DNA of 64,000 bases. Source: Stenomitos frigidus ULC18. Its GTDB lineage: Bacteria > Cyanobacteriota > Cyanobacteriia > Leptolyngbyales > Leptolyngbyaceae. The position numbers and the translations under genes are program-made. Location: contig NZ_PVWK01000160.1 of the NCBI RefSeq assembly GCF_003003795.1, positions 62,001 through 126,000 on the forward strand, read 5' to 3'. This document shows, in pieces, positions 1-6,887 of the stretch. The stretch's first letter is position 1, and every line of letters begins with the position of its first letter. The notes beneath the pieces are model-generated. The model was not told the DNA's origin. It worked only from the letters and a program-made list of their open reading frames with translations, and made no database searches.

Positions 1-108
1 GCCTCTGCATGATTGGCTCAAGGGCGATCGTCCCTCTCCACAGACCGATGATCGCCCCTGGATGATTGGCTCAAGCGCGATCGCGCGCAATTGGGGAAAC
101 AGGGTCAT
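1..108. repeat. HIP1-rich dispersed repeat, copy 1
   Basis: This gene-free segment holds two statements of a short unit (gattggctcaag followed by a CGATCG core). Related sequence recurs at about 738-826 and 1525-1618, next to each toxin-antitoxin module. I see no coding capacity. It is probably a small cyanobacterial intergenic repeat built around HIP1; any role is unknown. Confidence 0.5.
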
Positions 109-113
109 TAGGC

Positions 114-419
114 TCAAGGCAGATCTTCAAACAGAGCAGTCAAATCCTGATAGCCACTCACTACCCTGAGTACTTCGATATCGTCATTGAGTAAACGGTA
201 AAAAATGAGGTACTGCGCGTGGGGCAAACTGCGTGAGCCAGGATAAAGTTCATCTCGTTTGCGACCAATTTGAGGAAACTGAGCAATCCGTTGAAGGGTG
301 GCATCGATGCCGCTCAGAAACCGTTCGGCGCTGGTTAAACCGTTTTGGGCCGCAAGATAATCTGCAATTGCTTCAATATCTCGACTGGCGAGGAGTGTAA
401 GTCGACAAACTCGACTCAT
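114..419 (-). CDS. ParE/RelE-family toxin
   Basis: A 101-residue protein of the ParE/RelE superfamily, the toxin half of a type II toxin-antitoxin module. Family toxins poison DNA gyrase (ParE) or cleave mRNA on ribosomes (RelE); which applies here cannot be read from sequence. Visible support: an N-terminal strand-helix segment with LLASRDIEAIADYLA, a central FPQIGRKRDELYPGSRSLP stretch, and a C-terminal strand YLIFYRLLNDDIEVLRVV, all usual for ParE. Its ATG overlaps the stop of the upstream antitoxin by four bases (ATGA), so the two are translationally coupled. Length is normal for the family. It lies in a cluster of conflict genes with the TIR-FGE target. Confidence 0.87.
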   Translation of the reverse strand: MSRVCRLTLLASRDIEAIADYLAAQNGLTSAERFLSGIDATLQRIAQFPQIGRKRDELYPGSRSLPHAQYLIFYRLLNDDIEVLRVVSGYQDLTALFEDLP

Positions 420-679
420 GTTTGGGAATAGCGCTGGCGTAATCGTTGGCGAATCGCTTCGATTTCAGTCGCAGCATCCAGGAGTTCTCCCCGTTCGGCG
501 GCTTCAACTCCCAGCAGCACCTCACGGCGTAATGCTTCAAACCGTCCCTGATAAATTTGTTCCCGCTCTGCTAATGCTTGCAGTCCCGCAAGAAGGATTT
601 CTTCTAGTGAGGCATATTTACCACTGGCAATCTGGCGATCGGCAAACTGCTGTAAATCTGGCGGCAGTGGCATAGTCAT
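416..679 (-). CDS. ParD-like ribbon-helix-helix antitoxin
   Basis: An 87-residue partner of the ParE-like toxin. The N-terminal part (LPPDLQQFADRQIASGKYASLEEILLAGLQAL) fits the ribbon-helix-helix ParD/CopG fold that binds operator DNA. The acidic, helical C-terminal half fits the toxin-binding arm. Autoregulation of the operon by the pair is typical of the family and is inferred here. The second methionine (codon 3) is an alternative start. A HIP1-rich repeat lies upstream at 738-826. Confidence 0.82.
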   Translation of the reverse strand: MTMPLPPDLQQFADRQIASGKYASLEEILLAGLQALAEREQIYQGRFEALRREVLLGVEAAERGELLDAATEIEAIRQRLRQRYSQT

Positions 680-737
680 TGTTGTACTCGAACGTGGGCA
701 CTCATTTTTTCAGTTTAACGTACCTGTGGAATCGCCC

Positions 738-826
738 CAATATGACTGGCTCAAGGGCGATCGCAGTCAGCAAAACCTGAAACGACGATCGCCCCTTCGC
801 TTCACAAGCGCGATCGTCATTTGTGA
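738..826. repeat. HIP1-rich dispersed repeat, copy 2
   Basis: Intergenic segment with tgactggctcaag, a GCGATCGC core, then cagcaaaacctgaaac and cgatcgccccttcgcttcacaag. Nearly the same string occurs at 1525-1618 and a shorter version at 1-108. It separates the ParDE and PIN modules. Non-coding; function unknown. Confidence 0.6.
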
Positions 827-833
827 ACTGGCT

Positions 834-1247
834 TCAACTCCCCAGTAGCGCTCGAAAGCCTGCTTGATTAAAATGGTCGTCTGCCGTGAGCGCCTCTATC
901 ATGCCTCGCTCCTGCATCACAACAAACGATACGCAGTCAATCAGTCCCCACTCTTTGTCGAGACGATTCTTGAATAAGTTGAAGGCAGCTTCGTAGAGGT
1001 CGTTGGATAATGAAACGATTTCAACGTTGGGGTCAGCGATCAGTGATTCAAGAAGCTGAATTGCTGGAACTCTGTATCGTTGTTTAGAGAGTGCATTGCC
1101 AATTTCTAAGAGGATTGCTTGTGTTGTCACTAAGCGAGTGCCACTCTTTTCAAGCTGATTGGCAAGATCAAGCGCTCGTGCATGATGTTTGTCAGTGGTG
1201 GCAGATAGCGCAATGGCAAACGATGTATCGAGAAAGACCTCAGACAT
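834..1247 (-). CDS. PIN-domain toxin (VapC-like)
   Basis: About 137 residues with the PIN ribonuclease fold. Acidic residues expected to bind Mg2+ are visible: Asp in VFLDTSF at the N-terminus, Glu in LLEIGNAL, Asp in WGLIDCVSF and Asp in TADDHFNQAGF near the C-terminus. PIN toxins cleave RNA, often initiator tRNA or rRNA; the substrate is not predictable here. I chose the ATG at 1247 (MSEVFLDTS) over the ATG six codons upstream because PIN proteins begin just before this strand. The start overlaps the upstream antitoxin by 8 bp, indicating an operon. Confidence 0.85.
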   Translation of the reverse strand: MSEVFLDTSFAIALSATTDKHHARALDLANQLEKSGTRLVTTQAILLEIGNALSKQRYRVPAIQLLESLIADPNVEIVSLSNDLYEAAFNLFKNRLDKEWGLIDCVSFVVMQERGMIEALTADDHFNQAGFRALLGS

Positions 1248-1476
1248 TTTCTTGAACAGCGTCACTATACAAGTAGTGATCTAAATTTGCTGACCAATCG
1301 GGAGCGCCTTGCAAATGAAGCGATTTGGCAGTTTGCAGAAACGACTTTGGGTTTGCTGATGTCTCTGGCGAGACGCTCTCAACCGTTATTCGTACTAGTG
1401 TGCCAGCTTCCAGGTCTAGAGGCGCTGTTGGATGAAGGGTGGTGCCATCAAAGACAGCTTCTACTATTTGGATCAT
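1240..1476 (-). CDS. AF2212-like (DUF104) antitoxin
   Basis: A 78-residue protein starting MIQIVEAVFDGTTLHP and continuing with PLDLEAGTLVRITVE, the N-terminal beta-strand pattern of the AF2212/DUF104 antitoxin family. That family commonly precedes PIN toxins in cyanobacteria and archaea. The reading frame is open further upstream to 1602, but the first 42 codons show no family similarity and overlap repeat copy 3, so the ATG at 1476 is preferred. The C-terminal tail (SANLDHYLYSD) presumably wraps the toxin. It overlaps the PIN gene by 8 bp. Confidence 0.72.
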   Translation of the reverse strand: MIQIVEAVFDGTTLHPTAPLDLEAGTLVRITVESVSPETSANPKSFLQTAKSLHLQGAPDWSANLDHYLYSDAVQENV

Positions 1477-1524
1477 GGCTGTTCTCACAACTGCGATGTC
1501 CTTAGTATATCCGCTCGATTTAAC

Positions 1525-1618
1525 TAACTCGGCTGGCGATCGCAACCAGCAAAACCCGAAACACGATCGCCCCTTCGCTTCACAAGACGATCGCCCCTGC
1601 ATAATTGGCTCAAATGCT
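1525..1618. repeat. HIP1-rich dispersed repeat, copy 3
   Basis: Contains ggcgatcgcaaccagcaaaa, cgatcgccccttcgcttcacaag and a terminal attggctcaa, closely matching copy 2 at 738-826. With copies 1 and 2 it brackets the two toxin-antitoxin modules. Confidence 0.6.
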
Positions 1619-1629
1619 TAAAACTCAAT

Positions 1630-1672
1630 GAGCCGGATGAGTCTTCGGCGAACCTACCAACCCATCCGGCTC
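1630..1672. terminator. Strong hairpin downstream of the DGR template repeat
   Basis: The arms GAGCCGGATG (1630-1639) and CATCCGGCTC (1663-1672) are perfectly complementary. The hairpin lies about 95 bp past the 3' end of the template repeat, read on the minus strand, so it could end the template RNA. A T-rich run follows on the plus strand. It may be a terminator or a structural boundary of the retroelement RNA; the sequence alone does not decide. Confidence 0.55.
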
Positions 1673-1766
1673 GGTTTTATCTTTGGAGGTTGTTGCCGTC
1701 CTCACTGGGAAGGGTCTGGACTCTTCTGTGTACGCCCGGACAATTCCCATTGCCCAGTTCTGACGG

Positions 1767-1894
1767 TAGAAGAGTGCTGGAAACACCGAACACACCACCC
1801 GAAAACCAACATTGTTGTTGCGGTCGGCGGGAGCATTATAGTTGCGGTTGGCAGCGCGACAGTTCACCGGATTGTTGTTCCAGGAACCGCCACG
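1767..1894 (-). other. DGR template repeat (TR), non-coding
   Basis: This 128-bp segment aligns without gaps to the 3' end of the TIR-FGE gene (2072-2199, constant offset 305). In the minus-strand sense it reads like an FGE C-terminus rich in AAC/AAT codons (RGGSWNNNPVNCRAANRNYN and onward to GFRVVC). It is not a gene: the frame is closed by a TGA a few codons upstream and there is no start codon. The variable copy differs at 17 of the 22 core adenines and at none of the other core bases; the only non-adenine differences are at the 3' edge (around 1770 and 1776). Adenine-rich AAY codons flanked by an invariant 3' block are the hallmark of a DGR template. It lies downstream of its target gene on the same strand, the usual DGR order. 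Confidence 0.9.
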
Positions 1895-1999
1895 TTTACC
1901 GACGCCAATCCCAACTCAGGTCTCGACGAGCGAGAAGACTGAGTGAGATGAGTATACGGCATGATGACTGAGAAGCCTGTTTTGTGAAAATAATTTGCT

Positions 2000-2012
2000 C
2001 GCGCTTCGCGCG
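2000..2012. other. GC hairpin downstream of the variable repeat
   Basis: CGCGC-TTC-GCGCG forms a five-base-pair hairpin about 60 bp past the stop codon of the TIR-FGE gene. A hairpin or cruciform just after the VR assists target recognition in the well-studied Bordetella phage DGR. Here the distance is larger and the stem short, so equivalence is only a suggestion; it could also be a weak terminator. The interval 2013-2070 is strongly purine-rich on the plus strand. Confidence 0.35.
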
Positions 2013-2070
2013 GAAGAAGAAGGGTAAAGAGCAAGAAGGGAAGAGGGCAAAAGGGCAAAAGTGTAAAGGG

Positions 2071-3471
2071 CTAGGAGAGTCCTGGAAACACCGAACACAC
2101 CACCCGAAAACCAACAGCGAAGTTGCGGACGGCGGGAGCAAGAGAGCTGCGGGCGGCAGCGCGACAGTACACCGGACTGCCGAACCAGGAACCGCCACGG
2201 ATTAACCGCCTTTCACTATTTCCATTCGTCGTCCAGGCACTCCCATCGGTTGGCGCACCGTTGTAATTGCCATGCCAGGGGTCGGCACACCATTCCCAGA
2301 CGTTGCCGTGCATATCGTACAGACCAAAGGCATTGGCTGGGAAACTGCCCACATCGGTTGTTTGTTTTCGATTGGTTCCCTTTGGACCCTCGCCGTAAGT
2401 GTTGGTACCATCATAGTTTGCCAGGTCAGGTGTCATAGTTTCGCCAAAGTAGAAAGGTGTTGTCGTTCCAGCCCGGCAGGCATATTCCCATTCAGCTTCG
2501 CTGGGCAAGCGATAGGTCTTCCCTGTTTTTTGCGAGAGTTGGGTACAAAACGCGATCGCGTCATCCCAGGAGACTTGTTCGACCGGACGCTTTGCCCCTT
2601 TGAAATTTGAAGGGTTGGTGCCCACGATCGCTTCATACTGCGCCTGAGTCACAGGGTATTTGCCCATACGGAACGCTGGAACAACGACTTTGTGCTGAGG
2701 CAGTTCCAAACTAGTCAACGTTTCAGCGTTTTCTTTACTAATCGTTTTCAAATATTCCTGAAGGGTGGCTTCTCGTTGGCTGGCTGACGTTCCCATCAAA
2801 AACTCATCACCGGGAACGGCTACCATGTCCAGCGTGACTCCGTTGCCCAGGTCTTCAGCAAAGTATTCGGCGCGGCTGCGGCTGCGACTAATCTCAACCG
2901 TTGTTTTACCGCCAAACAGTCCTGGTTTTTTAACAATGACCAGCCTGGCAGTTTCAAACTCAAACGGCTCAAGTGGGATGGGTTTCAGTGCAGGCACTTT
3001 CCTTTCAATCGAGTCTGTGATCTCCTTCATCAATGTCGTGAACACGTTTGCGCTTTGCCTTGTGATCAAATTAATGGCATTAAGCTTTGCCAGAGCTTGA
3101 ATGTCCTGCGGTAGCTGCGCTGGACCAGGCATGACCGTGCCATCCAACAAAATTGGAATCACATATAGCCCTTGCTTTAACGCCAGGGCAATTTCTTGCC
3201 GCACCCAATCATTTGGACTCGCTAAGCGTGATCTCCCCCAATTATCCTTCACGCTCAGCCAGGTAGACCCCATCACTACGAGCACCACTTTGCTGACTTG
3301 GACGGCTTGCTTCAGACGGTTGGGGAACGCATCTCCATAGCCGATCGAATTGCGATCTAAAAAAACGTGTTCTCGCCCAAAGTGGCGGCTCAGATAATCA
3401 TCAATGCGACCGACCACGTCCTGACTGTCTGTTCGGCGATAGGAGATGAAAATAGACTCTTTGCTGGGCAT
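2071..3471 (-). CDS. TIR domain-FGE (C-type-lectin fold) protein, DGR target
   Basis: A 466-residue fusion. Residues 5-150 form a TIR domain (IFISYRRTDSQDVVGRI, then DWVRQEIALALKQG with candidate catalytic Glu93). Catalytic TIR domains hydrolyse NAD+; others only signal. After a linker, residues 205-466 form a formylglycine-generating-enzyme/sulfatase-modifying-factor domain (GMKYPV-type motif as FRMGKYPVTQAQYEAI, YRLPSEAEWEYACRAG, GLYDMHGNVWEW, then RGGSW and GFRVVC). DGR target proteins use this C-type-lectin-like fold as a ligand-binding scaffold. The last 42 residues (425-466) coincide with the variable repeat, so the predicted binding surface is diversified. A role as a diversifiable sensor coupled to a TIR effector is inferred. 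No signal peptide or membrane segment is seen, so it should be cytoplasmic. It is the first gene of the DGR cassette. Confidence 0.9.
   Translation of the reverse strand: MPSKESIFISYRRTDSQDVVGRIDDYLSRHFGREHVFLDRNSIGYGDAFPNRLKQAVQVSKVVLVVMGSTWLSVKDNWGRSRLASPNDWVRQEIALALKQGLYVIPILLDGTVMPGPAQLPQDIQALAKLNAINLITRQSANVFTTLMKEITDSIERKVPALKPIPLEPFEFETARLVIVKKPGLFGGKTTVEISRSRSRAEYFAEDLGNGVTLDMVAVPGDEFLMGTSASQREATLQEYLKTISKENAETLTSLELPQHKVVVPAFRMGKYPVTQAQYEAIVGTNPSNFKGAKRPVEQVSWDDAIAFCTQLSQKTGKTYRLPSEAEWEYACRAGTTTPFYFGETMTPDLANYDGTNTYGEGPKGTNRKQTTDVGSFPANAFGLYDMHGNVWEWCADPWHGNYNGAPTDGSAWTTNGNSERRLIRGGSWFGSPVYCRAAARSSLAPAVRNFAVGFRVVCSVFPGLS
2072..2199 (-). repeat. DGR variable repeat (VR) within the TIR-FGE gene
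   Basis: The VR covers codons 425-466 and the stop region. Relative to the template at 1767-1894, codons change as AAC to TTC, GGC, TAC, GCC, AGC and TTC; AAT to AGT, CTT and GCT; TAT to TCT; GAC to GTC. All 17 core changes fall at template adenines, and 11 of 12 adenine-bearing core codons altered the amino acid. The 3' block encoding GFRVVCSVF is identical in both copies and is the likely initiation-of-mutagenic-homing region. A C/G and a T/C difference occur just past it, as IMH and IMH* typically differ. Confidence 0.9.
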
Positions 3472-3605
3472 GGTTCAAGGTCTAAGGTCGATCCGTAGTT
3501 CTCCCACTTATACCAAACGAAACCTCTGAGTTCCTGATGGAGTCAGTAAGTCTTAATGTCTGTCAAAGGATATTTCTCATACTGTCCAACGCGATCGTGT
3601 GCTGC

Positions 3606-3833
3606 TCACCCTTTAGTGGGGTTGAGTTCCTGCTGTAGTCTGGCTCGAAGCCCGACCACTGTGAGTCCGACGAGTGCATTGTGGGTTTCGTCGTAGCGCA
3701 ACACCATGCCATCGCCAATATCCACCCCAACGGCTGGCAATGGTTCGCCGATCGAGACATATAAGACATCGGCTTCATCGTCATAGTCCCAGGAAACCTG
3801 TTCTGACTTCTGTAAAATGCTTATTGCGTCCAT
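3606..3833 (-). CDS. DUF2283 domain protein
   Basis: A 75-residue protein with the DUF2283 core: WDYDDEADVLYVSIGEPLPAVGVDIGDGMVLRYDETHNALVGLTVV. The family is small, all-beta, and often encoded beside DUF4258 or other toxin-like proteins. That suggests an antitoxin or regulator, but no activity is established. Its start overlaps the upstream gene by 13 bp, so the two are one operon. The C-terminal RARLQQELNPTKG tail is ordinary. Confidence 0.78.
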   Translation of the reverse strand: MDAISILQKSEQVSWDYDDEADVLYVSIGEPLPAVGVDIGDGMVLRYDETHNALVGLTVVGLRARLQQELNPTKG

Positions 3834-4132
3834 AGGGTCACTCTCCGAGTCGAGGGGCGATTAGTGAAATAAGCCGTCAAGATAAAACCATCATCAGCCG
3901 TCACTTCACGATAAGCGACAACCAGAAATTTGCTAGTGAGAGGCGTTTGTGGGTAGAAACGCACCGCTAGCAATTCACCTGAGTCTCCTGCTTGAATAGT
4001 CTCTGGCGCTGAAACGGTTTCCAGTACTTCTGCCTGTTGCGTAATCATTTCAGGATGCCGCTTCGTAATATGTTGCCACCGTTCTTCTGTCAGCCGAATC
4101 GGTAGATTATTTTGGGAGTTTACAGTCAGCAT
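3821..4132 (-). CDS. BECR-fold-like (DUF4258-type) small protein, putative toxin
   Basis: A 103-residue protein. The N-terminal RLTEERWQHITKRHPEM, the middle TIQAGDSGELLAVRFY and the strand KFLVVAYREVTADDGFILTAYFT resemble the barnase/EndoU/colicin/RelE-like nuclease fold, in which the His of the HITKRHPE segment would be a catalytic candidate. The assignment rests on pattern only. Encoded upstream of and overlapping the DUF2283 gene, it looks like the putative toxin half of a third two-gene module in this island. It is divergent from the gene at 4339. Confidence 0.6.
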   Translation of the reverse strand: MLTVNSQNNLPIRLTEERWQHITKRHPEMITQQAEVLETVSAPETIQAGDSGELLAVRFYPQTPLTSKFLVVAYREVTADDGFILTAYFTNRPSTRRVTLWTQ

Positions 4133-4338
4133 GGAGAGCTAGACACTTGGTCATACAGCGAAGCAACGGGTATTACGAATCTGCACATTTACGCTGTTCC
4201 TAGTATAAAAGGTCTCAGCAGGAAGACAGCGAGATTAGATTGGGATGGACAAAACAGGAGTGTGTGCGATCGCCTCCGTTCCAGGGAATTCTTCTTCTAG
4301 AACAATTACCCTTACTCAATAAACGGAGCATCGACCCT

Positions 4339-4815
4339 ATGCCGTACCAAAACATTTCTGCGAAGCTCACTGATGCTGATGTGCAGGCGATCAAAGATGC
4401 GCTTGCCACCATTGAAGCCAAGCTACCTTTTCTGGTGAACCTGACTGTGGAAGAGCGTCGCAAGCTGTTTAAGATGGGCAACAAAAGTCACGCCTTCGTC
4501 AGCAATAGTCTCACTGCTGCTCAGTCTAATCGTGGCATTCTTCCGGCTAGTTTCAATGTGGATGAATTTGTGAGCGACTATCAGCTGGCTACGACTTTAA
4601 ATGAAATCCATTTTGGGCTACAACAGCTCACCGAAAAAGTAGACGATACCCTGATGGCAGTCAGCAGCGAAGCGATGAGCAGTAGCCTGACGGTGTATGA
4701 CTACGTGAAGACCGCGGCCAAAAAGACTCCCGGACTGAAGGCGATCGCAGACCAGCTTGGTGAACGCTTCAAAGCGATGCGTGCAAAAGCGCCGAAGGAA
4801 ACGACTGCTGCTTGA
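4339..4815 (+). CDS. Conserved hypothetical protein (about 158 aa)
   Basis: I do not recognise a named domain. The protein begins MPYQNISAKLTDADVQAIKDALATIEAKLPF and is mostly helical, with a conserved-looking LTVEERRKLFKMGNKSHAF segment and a C-terminal alanine/lysine-rich helix. Charge and helix pattern suggest a small soluble protein. The ATG at 4339 is preferred over the earlier ATG at 4240 because the intervening codons look like leader sequence. No signal peptide or membrane segment. It is transcribed away from the BECR/DUF2283 pair; a 21-bp tandem array follows. Confidence 0.7.
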   Translation: MPYQNISAKLTDADVQAIKDALATIEAKLPFLVNLTVEERRKLFKMGNKSHAFVSNSLTAAQSNRGILPASFNVDEFVSDYQLATTLNEIHFGLQQLTEKVDDTLMAVSSEAMSSSLTVYDYVKTAAKKTPGLKAIADQLGERFKAMRAKAPKETTAA

Positions 4816-4897
4816 TGAGTACTAGTTCTCGCTGGTCGGTAATTGGTTCTCATCAGCGAGGCACGCGACTGCTTAAACGAGAGGTTTTGCTGTATTG

Positions 4898-5233
4898 ACG
4901 AGGTTTTACTACTCGCTCACGAGTCTTTACTACTCACTCACGAGTGTCGATCGCTCTCTGGCGAGTCTTTGAACCTTGCTCACGAGTTTTGATCACTCAT
5001 CCACGAGTCTTTGCCACTCTCTGACGAGTCCTTGAGCTTCGCTCACGAGTCTTTGAACCTCGCTCACGAGTCTTGATCACTCATCCACGAGTCTTTGCCA
5101 CTCTCTGACGAGTCTTTGAACTTCGCTCACGAGTGTTGATCACTCATCCACGAGTCTTTGAACCTCACTCACGAGTCTTTACTACTCACTCACGAGTGTC
5201 GATCGCTCTCCGATAAGTTTTTAATACGCTTCG
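4898..5233. repeat. 21-bp tandem repeat array, 16 units
   Basis: Sixteen contiguous 21-bp units with consensus acgagtctttgaacctcgct plus c. The invariant part is ACGAGT; the variable half falls into classes (gaaccTcgctc, gatcactcatcc, gccactctctg, actactcactc). Classes recur in order (units 5-7 as 9-11; units 2-3 as 14-15), showing block duplication. The right edge runs into the last codons of the membrane-protein gene at 5242. All six frames have stops; in one minus-strand frame many units read LVSExQR heptads interrupted by in-frame TGA or TAG. Function unknown. Confidence 0.88.
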
Positions 5234-5241
5234 GCGAGGCT

Positions 5242-6003
5242 TTACCGCTCCTGTATGAGTCCTTCCGGCATGACTGCTTTACCTGGTAGGCGTGCAGTCA
5301 GAACCCGATCGACAGCTTCCTGTTGGAAAGCGGGAATCGTGACAATCCACTGCCCTGGAGCGAACGGAAAGCGAGGCTTAAAACGCAGAATCAGTCTCGT
5401 TTCGTCCCTGGATATCCATTGGTAAGAAGAAATTCGTTGCCATTTGAGTGTTAATAGCGCGTAGGAAATGGCGTTTTGTCTCAACTCCAGCCTGTTTATA
5501 CCTCGTAAAAATGTATAAAGAGCCAAAGACCACAAAACAAATGGCATGTAAATTGTGTTTGCATTCGCAAGGCTGTAGCTAAACCAGGGCTGCTGAGTTG
5601 CTTCAAATGACTGATAAGTGAACCAGAGAGCAAAGATAGTTAGCATGAAGGCTTGCGCGACCATCAACCATCGCTGCTGGTCAAGTTGCTCTACCCTCAT
5701 TAAAAGAGAACCGACCCGTCGTTTTTGCCCCAAACCAATCGCAATGTGTATCCAGGGCAGTAAGATTCCCAGTGCAACATTCAAACCGCCCAGGCCAAAG
5801 ACAAAGCTTGATACATCTTGTGGGTTCTGAGGAGAATCTGGGAGCAGCAGCCCGAAAATAGTTATACCCAAGAGAGTGAGAATGATAGGAAGACTCCAGT
5901 TTCTCCACATTCGTGTCTCATCAATGGTGCTGAGTGCGATCGCGAGTCCTAAGAATATTGAACAAATGCTAACGATACGCAGGCTGTAAACAATCCAGGT
6001 CAT
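5242..6003 (-). CDS. Membrane protein, possibly DUF5673-like
   Basis: A 253-residue protein with about five hydrophobic segments: 5-25, 37-55, 67-90, 113-130 and 150-168. A soluble C-terminal domain contains the pattern ISYALLTLKWQRISSYQWIS and a following LILRFKPRFPF. That tail resembles the DUF5673 family of cyanobacterial membrane proteins; I hold this as probable. No catalytic motif is evident. The stop codon abuts the 21-bp array, whose last degenerate unit overlaps the gene's end. It is divergent from the rhomboid gene, with about 270 bp between them that hold no recognisable gene. Confidence 0.7.
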   Translation of the reverse strand: MTWIVYSLRIVSICSIFLGLAIALSTIDETRMWRNWSLPIILTLLGITIFGLLLPDSPQNPQDVSSFVFGLGGLNVALGILLPWIHIAIGLGQKRRVGSLLMRVEQLDQQRWLMVAQAFMLTIFALWFTYQSFEATQQPWFSYSLANANTIYMPFVLWSLALYTFLRGINRLELRQNAISYALLTLKWQRISSYQWISRDETRLILRFKPRFPFAPGQWIVTIPAFQQEAVDRVLTARLPGKAVMPEGLIQER

Positions 6004-6275
6004 CGGTACTCCTTAGGGCTAAAGCCTTTTCCGTTGCTGCCTTCATTTCTACCGTTGCTTGCACAGTAGCAAAGAAAAGCTCAAGATCAACCCTTAAGCG
6101 GTTAGCAAACCGACTGTTCTTAAGGTGACTACAACTCCTTCGTAAACGCTGTCTCTGGGTCGTAGCACCTGTTTTGTTGGCAGCAGCCCGTCTGGAGTTT
6201 GTACAATAGCGGAGGGAGGCGTGTCGCAGGTGTAGTGTCAGGCAGACCTTACAGAGCAAGGATGATAGAAGCAAT

Positions 6276-6884
6276 ATGAGCAGTAGTGCAGAAGGAAAGG
6301 CGATCGCCCAGGAGTTCAAAACCCACGTTTGGCTTTTGGGTGGTTTAGTCGCAGTCATGTGGGCGATCGAGATTCTCGATCAGTTCGTGTTTCGGGTGGG
6401 GTTGCGCCAAACGCTGGATATCTACGGCATCATTCCACGGCACGTCATTGGGCTACGTGGCATTCTCTTTGCGCCCTTTTTGCACGGCAACTTTGCTCAC
6501 CTGATTGGCAACACCGTGCCGTTTATCGCCCTCGGTTGGCTGATTATGCTGCGCGAAACCAACGATTTCTTTTGGGTCAGCCTCATCACAGCGTTTGTGA
6601 GCGGGCTAGGCACCTGGATCTTTGGCTCACCAGGAATCCATATCGGAGCCAGTGGCGTGATCTTCGGCTACCTCGGCTATCTGTTAGCACGAGGCTACTT
6701 TGAGCGCAGTATGACCGCGATCGCCATGTCGCTCTTTGTCGGCGCACTCTACGGCAGCCTCATCTGGGGCGTTTTGCCCACTCGCATTGGCATTTCCTGG
6801 GAAGGTCATCTCTTTGGCTTTATCGGTGGTGTGCTGGCAGCGAAGTTGCTGACGCCGAAGAAGGGTGTAGGGATTGGGGTGTAG
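6276..6884 (+). CDS. Rhomboid family intramembrane serine protease
   Basis: A 202-residue polytopic protein. The family motif GASG (in HIGASGVIFGYLGY) supplies the catalytic serine in a mid-protein helix, and the partner histidine is in the later GHLFGFIGG helix. An HGNFAHLIGNTVPF segment matches the conserved HxxxxHxxxN region. Rhomboids cleave within membrane helices of client proteins; the client here is unknown. Six hydrophobic segments fit the six-TM bacterial form. The stop TAG is followed three bases later by the GTG start of the next gene, so the two are probably cotranscribed. Confidence 0.9.
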   Translation: MSSSAEGKAIAQEFKTHVWLLGGLVAVMWAIEILDQFVFRVGLRQTLDIYGIIPRHVIGLRGILFAPFLHGNFAHLIGNTVPFIALGWLIMLRETNDFFWVSLITAFVSGLGTWIFGSPGIHIGASGVIFGYLGYLLARGYFERSMTAIAMSLFVGALYGSLIWGVLPTRIGISWEGHLFGFIGGVLAAKLLTPKKGVGIGV

Positions 6885-6887
6885 GGA

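Noticed and set aside
1625-1867. Open frame reading NCRAANRNYNAPADRNNN and GFRVVC as a possible FGE-type gene
   Set aside because: No proper start; an upstream TGA closes the frame within a few codons. It is the DGR template repeat and its downstream spacer read as protein.
2071-2610. Several plus- and minus-strand overlapping frames across the TIR-FGE gene
   Set aside because: They are shadows of the long TIR-FGE frame, lack family similarity and lack ribosome sites.
4898-5233. CRISPR array
   Set aside because: Units are contiguous 21-bp tandem repeats without unique spacers, and there are no cas genes.
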